Shown here: piece by piece, positions 1-6,987 of the stretch
How positions within the stretch are numbered: position 1 is the first letter of the stretch
How the letters are laid out: each line of letters begins with the position of its first letter
Assembly (NCBI GenBank): GCA_021821425.1
Contig: JAKACL010000034.1
Span: forward strand, 1-14,993
DNA from: Pseudomonadota bacterium
GTDB lineage: Bacteria; Pseudomonadota; Gammaproteobacteria; Burkholderiales; Thiobacillaceae
DNA length: 14,993 nt
Direction of reading: 5' to 3'
Translations under genes and position numbers: made by a program
The notes under the pieces: model-generated
Told to the model about the DNA's origin: nothing
Database searches by the model: none
What the model saw: the letters and a program-made list of their open reading frames with translations, nothing else

Positions 1-1407
1 GAGCGCGGCGCGCTGCGACTCGTCCTTGGCCATGCTCCATGGCGCAGCGGACGCGATTTCCCCGTTGATACGATCGGCGATGGCCATGATATCGCGTAAC
101 GCGCGGCCGTAATCGCGGGCCTCGTAGGATTCTGCGATGATCTGGCCGCTACCAATAGCGCCGGACAGGAGCGGCTGCGGATCGGCGATCGCTATGCGGC
201 CATCGAAGAACTTGGTGAGGAACCCGGCGGTGCGCGATGCGATGTTGATGAACTTGCCGACCAAATCCGAATTCACGCGCGCGACGAAGTCGTCGAGGTT
301 GAGGTCGATGTCCTCCATCGAGCCGTTGAGCTTGGCGGCGTAGTAATAACGCAGCCATTCCGGATTCAGGCCTTGGTCGAGGTAGCTCGCGGCGGTGATG
401 AAGGTGCCGCGCGACTTCGACATCTTCTGCCCGTTCACGGTCAGGAATCCGTGCGCGTACACCGCGGTCGGCAGGCGGTGGCCGGAGAACTTGAGCATCG
501 CCGGCCAGAACAGGGCGTGGAAATACAGGATGTCCTTGCCGATGAAGTGCACGAGTTCCGTCTTCGATTCCGCACCCCACCACGCGTCGAAGTCGAGGCC
601 GTTGTCCTTGGCATATCTGGCGAAGCTCGCCATGTAGCCCACCGGCGCATCCAGCCAGACGTAGAAATACTTGCCTGGCGCATCGGGAATCTCGAAGCCG
701 AAGTAGGGTGCATCACGGCTGATGTCCCAGTTGTTGAGCCCCGAGGCGAACCACTCCTGCATCTTGTTGGCGGCCTCGTCCTGCAGCGCGCCCGACTTGG
801 TCCACTCGCGCAGGAAGGCCTCGCACGCGCCGAGCTTGAAGAAGTAATGCTCGGAATCCTTGTGCACCGGCGTCGCGCCCGACACTGCCGACACCGGGTT
901 CTTCAGCTCGGTCGGGCTGTAGGTCGCACCGCACACCTCGCAGTTGTCGCCGTACTGATCCGCCGCGCCGCACTTCGGGCATTCGCCCTTGATGAAGCGG
1001 TCCGGCAGGAACAGATTCTTCACCGGGTCGTACAGCTGGGCGATGGTCTTCACCTCGATCAGCCCGGCCTCCTTCAGCGCGAGATAGATTTTCGAGGCGA
1101 GCGCGCGGTTCTCGTCCGAGTGCGTCGAGTAGTAGTGGTCGAAGCCGATGTGAAAACCCGCGAAGTCGCGCGTGTGCTCGTCCCACACCCGTCCGATCAG
1201 CGCCTCCGGCGTGATGCCTTCCTTTTCCGCGCGCAGCATGATCGCGGTGCCATGGGTGTCGTCGGCGCACATGTAGCGGCAGTCATGGCCCCGCATCTTC
1301 TGGAAGCGCACCCAGATGTCGGTCTGGATGTATTCGACCAGGTGGCCGAGGTGGATGCTGCCGTTGGCGTAGGGCAGGGCGGAAGTGACGAGGATCTGGC
1401 GGGACAT
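1..1407 (-). CDS. metG: Methionyl-tRNA synthetase, N-terminal part (3' end beyond window)
   Basis: Charges tRNA-Met with methionine in the cytoplasm, using ATP. Reading the minus strand from the ATG at 1405-1407 gives 469 uninterrupted codons that run off the window at base 1. The start [16 protein letters not shown] leads into the class I signature HLGH at residues 19-22 (HIGH equivalent). A zinc knuckle of two CxxC pairs (Cys143/146 and Cys156/159) follows, and then KMSKS at residues 328-332 (nt 412-426). The order and spacing are those of the long MetG form with one zinc knuckle. The anticodon-binding part begins after about residue 390 and is cut by the window edge. No clear Shine-Dalgarno precedes the start. 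The gene diverges from the regulator at 1641 and is housekeeping, so it probably marks the chromosomal edge of the pilus locus. The identification is secure. Confidence 0.97.
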   Translation of the reverse strand, partial: MSRQILVTSALPYANGSIHLGHLVEYIQTDIWVRFQKMRGHDCRYMCADDTHGTAIMLRAEKEGITPEALIGRVWDEHTRDFAGFHIGFDHYYSTHSDENRALASKIYLALKEAGLIEVKTIAQLYDPVKNLFLPDRFIKGECPKCGAADQYGDNCEVCGATYSPTELKNPVSAVSGATPVHKDSEHYFFKLGACEAFLREWTKSGALQDEAANKMQEWFASGLNNWDISRDAPYFGFEIPDAPGKYFYVWLDAPVGYMASFARYAKDNGLDFDAWWGAESKTELVHFIGKDILYFHALFWPAMLKFSGHRLPTAVYAHGFLTVNGQKMSKSRGTFITAASYLDQGLNPEWLRYYYAAKLNGSMEDIDLNLDDFVARVNSDLVGKFINIASRTAGFLTKFFDGRIAIADPQPLLSGAIGSGQIIAESYEARDYGRALRDIMAIADRINGEIASAAPWSMAKDESQRAAL

Positions 1408-1420
1408 GGAAAGGCCGGAA

Positions 1421-1434
1421 GGCGCAAAAGCGCC
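1421..1434 (-). promoter_or_regulatory. Short GC hairpin in the metG leader
   Basis: GGCGC-AAAA-GCGCC on the + strand is a perfect 5-bp stem with a 4-nt loop. On the metG strand it reads GGCGC-TTTT-GCGCC and ends 13 nt before the ATG. A -10-like TAAAAT (1435-1440, minus strand) lies directly upstream, so the hairpin would sit at or near the 5' end of the metG mRNA. It could affect ribosome access or be incidental. Read on the + strand it is followed by ATTTTA and is only weakly terminator-like. Confidence 0.35.
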
Positions 1435-1440
1435 ATTTTA
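1435..1440 (-). promoter_or_regulatory. Candidate -10 box for metG
   Basis: The minus strand reads TAAAAT here, matching five of six bases of the sigma-70 -10 consensus. It is about 28 nt upstream of the metG ATG, which would give a short leader. No good -35 hexamer is visible at the expected distance in the GC-rich sequence upstream, so this is a suggestion only. Confidence 0.3.
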
Positions 1441-1586
1441 CCGGCTGGAGGCGCAGGCCGGGTTGTTTACGCGAGTTTGTGGGGGGCGTTATCGGAACGC
1501 AGTATCCACAAGGGCAGACACGGCACTTGTTCGCACGGTACGCCAGGGAGGCAGGCCATGGGATTAGGCCATGTAGTTTTAGAAAA

Positions 1587-1592
1587 TATGAT
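1587..1592 (+). promoter_or_regulatory. Candidate -10 box for the LuxR-type gene
   Basis: TATGAT lies in a conspicuously AT-rich stretch (about 1575-1613) inside otherwise GC-rich DNA, roughly 50 nt before the ATG at 1641. The hexamer 17 nt upstream (TTAGGC, 1564-1569) is a poor -35 match, which may mean an activator-dependent promoter or simply the wrong site. Confidence 0.28.
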
Positions 1593-1640
1593 TTCCTGTG
1601 CTAGTTTAAAAAGCACTCCTCGCGCAGGCTCACTCAACGT

Positions 1641-2420
1641 ATGGCCGCACCTGCTGACGAAGCAGCACTCATCAAACTCATGGATTCACTTGGCCGGATC
1701 AATACCGGAGACAAGCTGATTTCCTGGGTCCGCAAGGATCTTCAATCCATCTTTCCGCATGGCGCCTTCATTTGCGGCGTAGGACGCATTCATCCCGCAG
1801 GTGTCTCCCCTGTCAAGCTGTATGTTTCGAATTTCCCACTGGATTATCTGCAGTCCCTCAAGCAAGCAGACGGGCTCTATTTCTCTTCGGCCATACAAAA
1901 CTGGCTCGCAACCGGCGAAGTGCAGTTGCTGGAACTCGGAAAAACGGACGATGCGGAACTTGACCCGGACTGGCTCGAGCGCTTCAAGGCCAGCAATCTG
2001 CAGAATCTTGCGGCCCATGGCGTCTACGACTTCACGCGCCAGCATGCATCCTATTTCAGTTTCCATCAGATACCCGGAACGCCGGGCGCGAGACATCGAT
2101 TCTTGCTTCAGATGCTTGTCCCCCATATGCATGCCGCGTTGCTGCGCATCCTGCATAAAATCAAGAAGGACAAAAGCGCAGTGGGGGCAAACCGGGCGCT
2201 CACTACGCGTGAGCTCGAAGTGTTGACGTGGGTCTGCGAAGGCAAGACCAGTACCGAGATTGCAACCATTCTCAATATCTCCCCCAGCACGGTCAGGAAT
2301 CAGATCCAGAGCATTCTCGTCAAGTTGCGTGTCAACACGCGTGCACAGGCGGCAGCCAAGGCGATCAAAAAGGGCCTGGTCATTTCTCGGCACCCCGATT
2401 CGCAGTTTGGCGGTTTTTGA
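1641..2420 (+). CDS. LuxR-family transcriptional regulator, EpsA-like
   Basis: Probable DNA-binding regulator of 259 residues. The C-terminal 187-245 segment is a clear LuxR/GerE helix-turn-helix: LTTRELEVLTWVCEGKTSTE, then IATILNISPSTVRNQIQSIL and a KLRVNTRAQA tail. It includes the conserved Glu191 and the Gly-Lys-Thr turn. The N-terminal ~170 residues are a soluble sensor-like domain. I see no Asp-phosphorylation receiver motif and no convincing set of acyl-homoserine-lactone pocket residues. Overall size and layout resemble the EpsA regulators found with exopolysaccharide/exosortase loci in betaproteobacteria, but that is recollection of family style. The ATG at 1641 gives a sensible N terminus but lacks an obvious Shine-Dalgarno; Met14 at 1680 is an alternative. 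It lies on the same strand 294 nt upstream of the first pilin gene, so control of the tad operon is a natural inference. Confidence 0.88.
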   Translation: MAAPADEAALIKLMDSLGRINTGDKLISWVRKDLQSIFPHGAFICGVGRIHPAGVSPVKLYVSNFPLDYLQSLKQADGLYFSSAIQNWLATGEVQLLELGKTDDAELDPDWLERFKASNLQNLAAHGVYDFTRQHASYFSFHQIPGTPGARHRFLLQMLVPHMHAALLRILHKIKKDKSAVGANRALTTRELEVLTWVCEGKTSTEIATILNISPSTVRNQIQSILVKLRVNTRAQAAAKAIKKGLVISRHPDSQFGGF

Positions 2421-2561
2421 AAATCAATCTCGACTGGCTGATTCGGCAGCGTCATGTGCTCGCCGCTCAATCCGTGCTTTTGCGTAACGCCTGTCGACAC
2501 GCCCAGTCGACGATCTCCCGGACTCCAGAAGGGTGAAGGCAGAAGAGCAGATAGGCCATTA

Positions 2562-2582
2562 CTACTACTGCTTTAGTCGTAG
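2562..2582. promoter_or_regulatory. Imperfect 21-bp dyad, candidate operator
   Basis: CTACTAC and GTCGTAG form 7-bp arms with a single mismatch around a 7-nt centre, for a total of 21 bp. That is about the length of a lux-box-like site for a dimeric LuxR-type regulator. It overlaps a weak -35-like hexamer and lies about 140 nt downstream of the regulator gene and 130 nt upstream of the prepilin ATG. Use as an operator is inferred. Confidence 0.35.
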
Positions 2583-2670
2583 GGCACTTGCTCTATATCG
2601 CCGCCGGATTCAAACCCCTACTCTCGCCCCCAGAGATAACGCCCGATTTTTGCGTTGCTCAGCGTCCTGC

Positions 2671-2692
2671 TTGCACTGGTGGTGCAATTTTT
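2671..2692 (+). promoter_or_regulatory. Perfect TTGCAC dyad followed by a T run (attenuator or operator)
   Basis: TTGCAC (2671-2676) and GTGCAA (2682-2687) are perfect inverted repeats around a 5-nt loop, followed directly by TTTTT (2688-2692). As RNA this has the shape of a short intrinsic terminator. The stem is only 6 bp and half AT, so any termination would be partial. It sits 12 nt before the prepilin Shine-Dalgarno. It could end read-through from the regulator gene, tune pilin transcription, or be a protein-binding dyad. Confidence 0.4.
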
Positions 2693-2703
2693 GAGTCTTT
2701 ATT

Positions 2704-2709
2704 GGGGAG
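2704..2709 (+). promoter_or_regulatory. Shine-Dalgarno fixing the first prepilin start
   Basis: GGGGAG lies 5 nt before ATG 2715 and is the best ribosome site in the region. It selects ATG 2715 over the in-frame TTG at 2655, which would add a 20-residue hydrophobic leader unlike any prepilin. Confidence 0.7.
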
Positions 2710-2714
2710 TCGAC

Positions 2715-2978
2715 ATGAAATCCATGCTTCGTTCGCAACGGGGTCAGGGCATGACCGAATACATCATCATCGTCGCCATGATCGCCATCGCGGCAATCGC
2801 GGTTTACCAGTATTTCGGCCAGACCGTACGCAACCAAACCGCTGCCATCGCCCAGGAGCTGGCCGGCAATAACGGCACGACTGCCAAGGGCAATGCTCAG
2901 ACCGCTTCGGGTCAGGCCGAAACCGTTGGCAACACGAAGAACACCCTGGACGACTACGTCAACCAGAAGGGCAAATAA
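2715..2978 (+). CDS. flp: Flp-type (class III leader) prepilin, probable major pilin
   Basis: 87-residue precursor of the pilus subunit. The short basic leader MKSMLRSQRG ends in Gly10. The predicted peptidase site is Gly10|Gln11, which places Glu15 at +5 and Tyr16 at +6 (QGMTEY), the hallmark of Flp prepilins. Residues 17-33 are a continuous hydrophobic helix for membrane storage and filament packing. The mature tail (about residues 36-87) is polar, rich in Gln, Asn, Gly, Ala and Thr, has no cysteine, and is longer than in many Flp pilins. It is first in the operon with a strong Shine-Dalgarno, as expected for the most abundant product. Its processing peptidase (TadV/CpaA) is not in the window. 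A second Flp-like gene lies at 6786, so which one forms the filament is not proven. Confidence 0.9.
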   Translation: MKSMLRSQRGQGMTEYIIIVAMIAIAAIAVYQYFGQTVRNQTAAIAQELAGNNGTTAKGNAQTASGQAETVGNTKNTLDDYVNQKGK

Positions 2979-3031
2979 CAGTACTGTCATCCGCCCTCAT
3001 CTCGGGGGCGAGAACAGGCCGCACTGTCTCC

Positions 3032-4360
3032 ATGAGTCGACTTTACACCCTTCGTCAGTCAGGCCAGGCATTGCCTCTGGCGCTTGTCTTGCTGGCCGCC
3101 GTGGCCGCGATCATTTATTTCATGTTCAACAGCGGCCAACTGGTGCAGGAAAAAATCCGCCTGACCAATACGGCCGATGCGGTGGCCTACAGTGCAGGCG
3201 TTTACGAGGCGCGTGTCCTCAACTACGACGCGTATACCAATCGCGCCATCATTGCCAATGAAATCGCCATCGGCCATGCAGTGGGACTGGCCTCGTGGGC
3301 GAAATACGCCGGCATCACGGCGGATACCGTTGCGCCATATATGTATCTCATTCCTTACGCGGGTCCGGCCATCGCCAATGCGCTCTACGACGTAAGGGAC
3401 GCCATGAATGTTTACACGCCTTTGCTCGCCTATACCGTCACCCTGCACGACGCGGCCATCAATGCGCTCGCCGCCTCGCAGCTGGCGGTGCACGGCCCTG
3501 GAAACACCGTTGCCTTGGCTAGCCGGAAAGTGCTGATGGACGAGGTGGCCCATAAAAACGACCCCAAGGTGACAGTCGACCTGCTCCCCGTTGCCGATGA
3601 TTTCGCAGGATTCACGCAGCGCTATTCCAGCCGGGACGAGCGCAAGCACATGGGACAGCTTGTGCACGACAGCCGGGATGCATTCCTGCGCAGCCGCAAC
3701 TGGAATTTCGGCCTGGTCATCTTGTGTACCGGTGTGCAGCTCAGAAAGCGTGGAAGCACGGAACTGATCGACATGGTCGACGGCTGGAAATCGATGGACA
3801 CGCTCTCTGCACATCATTACCGCATCCGGCGTTTTCGTTGCAGGCGCTCCGAGAATCCGATCGGCTTTGGAACCGCGTACTCCGACGACAACCTGGCCGA
3901 CTCCGCCTACAGCTACGCCGGATCGCGCAATACCAACCCGGAAGCGAGCTATCGGGCGGAATCGAAAGTGGCCGACGGTTTCGAGCCGCCTACGTTGACC
4001 GGCGGCGCCATCCCGGCTTTTCATGAACTTTCCGAGGGCGCGCTGAAGCGCGACGACCCGCGCACCACCTTGACGATCCGTGTCAGCAAGGCGCGCGCCG
4101 ATCAAGTCTTTTCAGGGGGCAGTGGCCTAATCAAACCTGCCGGCAGCCTGGATCTGTACCAGGGGGCACTGGGCAAGAATGAAAGCGCGGCTGTTTCCAA
4201 GGTCGAGGTCTTTTTCGAGCGCCCAGATGGCAAGAACAAGCTCTTCAACAAAGAGGAAATCGGCAGCCTCTTCAACCCCTACTGGCAGGCAAGGCTCGCG
4301 CCAGTCTCGGTAGGTGAGCGTGCCCTGGCCCAACTCAGACAAGGTCTGCAATTGCCATGA
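3032..4360 (+). CDS. TadG-like pilus-assembly membrane protein
   Basis: 442 residues with a single N-terminal membrane anchor. The region SGQALPLALVLLAAVAAI, followed by about 40 residues ending NTADAVAYSAG, matches the TadE/TadG-like (Tad) N-terminal domain. It begins with a pseudopilin-like Gly11|Gln12 junction but has Pro at +4 and no Glu at +5, so peptidase cleavage is doubtful. The remaining ~400 residues would lie in the periplasm; I see no von Willebrand A motif, although some TadG proteins have one, and only two cysteines. Its stop overlaps the next start by 4 nt. Probable role: a minor membrane-anchored component of the Tad apparatus. The start ATG has only a weak ribosome site. Family assignment at the N terminus is good; the C-terminal function is unknown. 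Confidence 0.82.
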   Translation: MSRLYTLRQSGQALPLALVLLAAVAAIIYFMFNSGQLVQEKIRLTNTADAVAYSAGVYEARVLNYDAYTNRAIIANEIAIGHAVGLASWAKYAGITADTVAPYMYLIPYAGPAIANALYDVRDAMNVYTPLLAYTVTLHDAAINALAASQLAVHGPGNTVALASRKVLMDEVAHKNDPKVTVDLLPVADDFAGFTQRYSSRDERKHMGQLVHDSRDAFLRSRNWNFGLVILCTGVQLRKRGSTELIDMVDGWKSMDTLSAHHYRIRRFRCRRSENPIGFGTAYSDDNLADSAYSYAGSRNTNPEASYRAESKVADGFEPPTLTGGAIPAFHELSEGALKRDDPRTTLTIRVSKARADQVFSGGSGLIKPAGSLDLYQGALGKNESAAVSKVEVFFERPDGKNKLFNKEEIGSLFNPYWQARLAPVSVGERALAQLRQGLQLP

Positions 4361-5364
4361 TGATCAACGCAAACCGATTGTCTTCGCCATGTTTCGTCTC
4401 CTTGCTCTTCGCGCTCCTTGCGGGAGCGGGTGTTTTGTTGCCAATGGATCATGGCCCGATCGATCACGCCGCGGCTGCGCCGGCCAATCCGAAATCTAAC
4501 GGGCTTGTCCACGGCATTCACGTGCAGCGTACCGGCGACATGCCGGAGGCGCGGGCGCGCGCGAAAATGGTGATCAACGCACAGCAGGCTCAATGCGGCT
4601 CGGCCTTGATGAAGCAGGCCTGCCAGACCATCCTGTCCGATCCGGCCGCTTCGCCCAAAACCAAGTCGCGTTGCGTCGAGATGATGTCCAACTACAAGCT
4701 CATCGGCAATCTGAATAGCGTCGGGGAAACGGTCATCGACGAGTACTTTGCGCCGACCCTGAACAGGTCGGCGCGAGTTGTCAAAACAAACGTCCTGCGG
4801 CAAACCGGCGTGTGCTCGGCCGAGATCGAACAGAAAGAACAACATGTGATTGCCCATCATCGCCCCGATGGCTACGCACGCTACGAGCGCAAGCCGGACA
4901 AGCAAGGCCAGATGCAATGGGTTCAGTTCGCACATCGTTACATTCCCGGTCTGGCCAACATGCTCAAGACTTCGTTCGATGCGGCGCAACTGAGCGGCAA
5001 GGTGACGGTCACGGCTCCGCTCGGACACAAGATGCTTATACCCGGACGCACCTGCGAAACGAGACGGATCAGCGCGGGTGCCGTGGAATTCGTCGCGTGC
5101 ATCCACGCCACCGGGCTCGATTTCCCTTCACACGTCACTTTTGAAAACGAAGTCGTCGCCAGTGGCAAGACGGAGCGCGTCGAGAAGTTTGTTTCCTATG
5201 CGCACAATGTGGCGCTGTCGCCCGACCTCTTTTTTCCCAAGCGTGGCGAGAAGGTGATATCCGAAAAGAACACCAGGTCTGATCCGGACAATCCGATGAG
5301 CCGCTGGTGCGCGGCCGAGAAAGCACGCACCGGAAACGACCCATGCAAGGGTGGCAATGAGTAG
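4357..5364 (+). CDS. Secreted protein of unknown function with eight cysteines
   Basis: 335-residue protein that I do not recognise. A hydrophobic N-terminal stretch (residues 12-29) followed by an Ala-rich segment (38-43) looks like a Sec signal peptide, giving a periplasmic protein of about 290 residues. The mature part has eight cysteines (residues 80, 89, 106, 153, 233, 248, 318 and 330). That even number suggests up to four disulfides. It starts inside the stop of the TadG-like gene (ATGATG; 4-nt overlap) and overlaps the TadE-like gene by 8 nt, so it belongs to the operon and is probably made in step with those proteins. No catalytic motif or further membrane segment is evident. It may be an accessory factor of the pilus or its tip. 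Confidence 0.8.
   Translation: MMINANRLSSPCFVSLLFALLAGAGVLLPMDHGPIDHAAAAPANPKSNGLVHGIHVQRTGDMPEARARAKMVINAQQAQCGSALMKQACQTILSDPAASPKTKSRCVEMMSNYKLIGNLNSVGETVIDEYFAPTLNRSARVVKTNVLRQTGVCSAEIEQKEQHVIAHHRPDGYARYERKPDKQGQMQWVQFAHRYIPGLANMLKTSFDAAQLSGKVTVTAPLGHKMLIPGRTCETRRISAGAVEFVACIHATGLDFPSHVTFENEVVASGKTERVEKFVSYAHNVALSPDLFFPKRGEKVISEKNTRSDPDNPMSRWCAAEKARTGNDPCKGGNE
5347..5351 (+). promoter_or_regulatory. Shine-Dalgarno fixing the first TadE-like start
   Basis: AAGGG lies 5 nt before ATG 5357, inside the 3' end of the preceding gene. It favours ATG 5357 over the in-frame GTG 5351 and the later ATG 5366. Confidence 0.55.
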
Positions 5365-6130
5365 CATGTGCGCCAGCGCATCCGGGCCGTTGCGCCAGCG
5401 GGGACAGTCGACGGTGGAGTTTGTCGTGCTGGCCTTCGTGCTGGTTCCCCTGCTGCTGGCCGTGCCGCTGATCGGAAAATACATGGACATCGCGCAAACC
5501 GCTGCAGTCGCCAGCCGCTACACGGCGTTCGAAGGAACGGTCAGGCACTCGTCCGCCACGGACGGCTGGAAAACCGATGCCGGGCTTGCGATGGAAGTCA
5601 GGCGGCGTTTCTTCAGCAACAGCGACGCGCCGGTCAAGACCGGTGATGCAGCGGGCGACTTCGATGCGCACCGCAACACGCTATGGTTCGATCATCGGGG
5701 GCATCCCTTGCTTCCCAAGTTCGTAAGCAATGTCGGCGTCGAGACGACGCGCGCATCGACAACTCAGCCGTTTGGTGCGTTCTACGCGCCAGCGCTCGGC
5801 CTGCCGCAGGACAATCTCTACACCGGCCAGGTCACCGTCAATGTGGCGGATATCGCCGGTTTCCAGCCCTTCGACAAGCTGAAGCTGTCTATTAACCGTT
5901 CCACAACCGTGCTGGCTGATTCATGGGCAGCAAGCGGTCCTGGCATCATCGAAGAGAAGATCAAGAAAGACGGATTCAATCCGCTTGGCCCGTTCCCGTA
6001 CAAGCCGCTCGAAGTCCTGGGTGGCAATCCCATCGTCGACCTGGCCTTTACCTTGTTCGAGTACGGTGCGCCGCCGCCCGACATCGGCCGCGTCGAGCCA
6101 GACCGCGTGCACGCAGACAGGCTCAAATGA
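5357..6130 (+). CDS. TadE-like pseudopilin / minor pilin
   Basis: 257 residues when started at ATG 5357. The N terminus has a leader ending Arg15-Gly16, then QSTVEFVVLAFVLVPLLLAV. Cleavage after Gly16 puts Glu21 at +5 and Phe22 at +6, the TadE/prepilin rule. A single transmembrane helix follows (about 22-40), and then DIAQTAAVASRYTAFEGTV, the segment where TadE proteins typically carry an A-x-x-A-A-R/Y-like pattern. The remaining ~200 residues are periplasmic and have no motif I can name. It overlaps the upstream gene by 8 nt and the downstream one by 4 nt (ATGA). Its probable job is a membrane-stored minor pilin or assembly factor processed by the Tad prepilin peptidase. A second TadE-like gene lies at 14050. 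Confidence 0.87.
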   Translation: MSSMCASASGPLRQRGQSTVEFVVLAFVLVPLLLAVPLIGKYMDIAQTAAVASRYTAFEGTVRHSSATDGWKTDAGLAMEVRRRFFSNSDAPVKTGDAAGDFDAHRNTLWFDHRGHPLLPKFVSNVGVETTRASTTQPFGAFYAPALGLPQDNLYTGQVTVNVADIAGFQPFDKLKLSINRSTTVLADSWAASGPGIIEEKIKKDGFNPLGPFPYKPLEVLGGNPIVDLAFTLFEYGAPPPDIGRVEPDRVHADRLK

Positions 6131-6789
6131 TCCGGACATTCCTTTTTTCTGTATGCATGGTGCTGGTGATGCCGTGCGCTGTCGCGTGGCCGCAATTGCC
6201 GGCACCGTCAAACGCGCGCGTGGAATCCGTCGGAGAACAGGTGCGCCTAAACGGCATTCCCATGCGCACGCAGCGGGTTTTGATCAAACGCCAGCCGGAG
6301 GATGTCGCGCGGCATTATCGCGATGCGCTCGGTCCGCGGCACGCGTCGGAACGCCTGCCCGACAGGTTGATTCTTTCGCAAGGGCGCGATGAGTACTTCA
6401 TCTCCGTCAGCATCCGGCCGATCGAGCCAGGAGTGACCGAAGCGCTCATCTCCGTTGCCGATTCCCGCGAGGCCAAAAAGCTTGCAGGCCGGCCGCTGGG
6501 TTTTCGTCTACCTGCCGATTCTGCTCTGTTGTCTGACTTGGAGTCGGTGGATGCCGGCAAGCGTTCACGGCAGCTGGTGTTGAGCAATACCCACTCCATC
6601 CCGTCGAATCTCGTCGCCTTGTCGCGTGAGCTCGCCGCGCGCGGCATGCGGCCCGACGGGCCGCCGCTGCGACAGGGTACAGCCGAGCATGTGCAGATAT
6701 TTAAAGGCGACAGGCGCGAGGCCAACTTAACCCTGGTTCACCGCGCAGGCGAGACCCGTATCGTCATGACCATGATTGAAATGCCATGA
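6127..6789 (+). CDS. Exported protein of unknown function, apparent internal duplication
   Basis: 220 residues from the ATG at 6127, which overlaps the TadE-like stop as ATGA; longer in-frame extensions upstream only re-read that gene. The N terminus MIRTFLFSVCMVLVMPCAVA is a typical signal peptide, probably cut near residue 20, giving a periplasmic protein. The mature part has no cysteine and no known motif. Residues about 46-112 and 147-217 show the same order of elements: a short strand, an amphipathic helix (PEDVARHYRDAL; PSNLVALSRELAARG), then three strands (second of them DEYFISVSI; ANLTLVHRA). This suggests two copies of one small alpha/beta module. The gene is tied by a second ATGA to the small prepilin at 6786, so a role beside pilin or pseudopilin is plausible. 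Confidence 0.8.
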   Translation: MIRTFLFSVCMVLVMPCAVAWPQLPAPSNARVESVGEQVRLNGIPMRTQRVLIKRQPEDVARHYRDALGPRHASERLPDRLILSQGRDEYFISVSIRPIEPGVTEALISVADSREAKKLAGRPLGFRLPADSALLSDLESVDAGKRSRQLVLSNTHSIPSNLVALSRELAARGMRPDGPPLRQGTAEHVQIFKGDRREANLTLVHRAGETRIVMTMIEMP

Positions 6790-6974
6790 GCCTCCTTCAC
6801 TCCCGATCCCGCCAGGGGGGTCAGTCCATGACCGAATACCTCGTTGCCATGCTGGTCGTCATGATGATGATCGGGATCAGCTTCACCGGCGAAACTTCGG
6901 TCATTGACCAGTTTCTCGGCGCGGTGAAAGCCGCTTTTGACAATCTCAGTAGCTTCATTTCACTCCCCCTGTAA
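6786..6974 (+). CDS. Second small Flp-type prepilin
   Basis: 62-residue prepilin-like protein. The leader MSLLHSRSRQGG ends at Gly12; cleavage before Gln13 puts Glu17 at +5 and Tyr18 at +6 (QSMTEY). A hydrophobic helix (about 19-32, with a run of Met) and a short amphipathic C-terminal part (DQFLGAVKAAFDNLSSFI) follow. The mature form of about 50 residues is close to the size of classic Flp pilins and smaller than the product at 2715. It shares the MTEY core with that protein, so the two are probably paralogues, one perhaps a minor or alternative subunit. It is joined to the preceding gene by ATGA and lies 13 nt before cpaB. It is short enough to be missed by automated annotation. Confidence 0.85.
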   Translation: MSLLHSRSRQGGQSMTEYLVAMLVVMMMIGISFTGETSVIDQFLGAVKAAFDNLSSFISLPL

Positions 6975-6987
6975 GAAATTTCAAACC

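Larger units (their letters stand above)
2421..2714. other. Intergenic region upstream of the tad operon
   Basis: This 294-nt stretch separates the regulator from the first prepilin and holds no convincing coding sequence: the open frames through it lack ribosome binding sites and family features. It contains an imperfect dyad (2562-2582), a small AACGC/GCGTT dyad (2638-2656), a perfect TTGCAC dyad (2671-2687) and the pilin Shine-Dalgarno (2704-2709). A weak promoter-like pair is TTTAGT (2572-2577) and TATATC (2594-2599) with 16-nt spacing. The main operon promoter and its operators are probably here. Confidence 0.5.

Noticed and set aside
373..1719. 448-codon open frame on the + strand opposite metG
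   Set aside because: It is antisense to a secure methionyl-tRNA synthetase, its translation is Arg/Val-rich without any domain, and it has no ribosome site. High GC leaves long open frames opposite real genes.
2655..2714. Longer N terminus for the first prepilin from TTG 2655
   Set aside because: It would put a hydrophobic segment before the basic leader and break the prepilin pattern; GGGGAG before ATG 2715 is a far better start.
2421..2714. Sigma-54 promoter upstream of the pilin gene
   Set aside because: No GG-N10-GC pair in a proper TGGCAC/TTGC context was found; the TGGCT and TTGCAC fragments have wrong spacing.
3059..4105. 348-codon open frame on the minus strand opposite the TadG-like gene
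   Set aside because: The + strand product has a recognised Tad N-terminal domain and fits the operon; the minus frame has no supporting feature.
5923..6126. Upstream extension of the duplicated-module secreted protein
   Set aside because: It re-reads the end of the TadE-like gene and would bury the clear signal peptide that begins at 6127.
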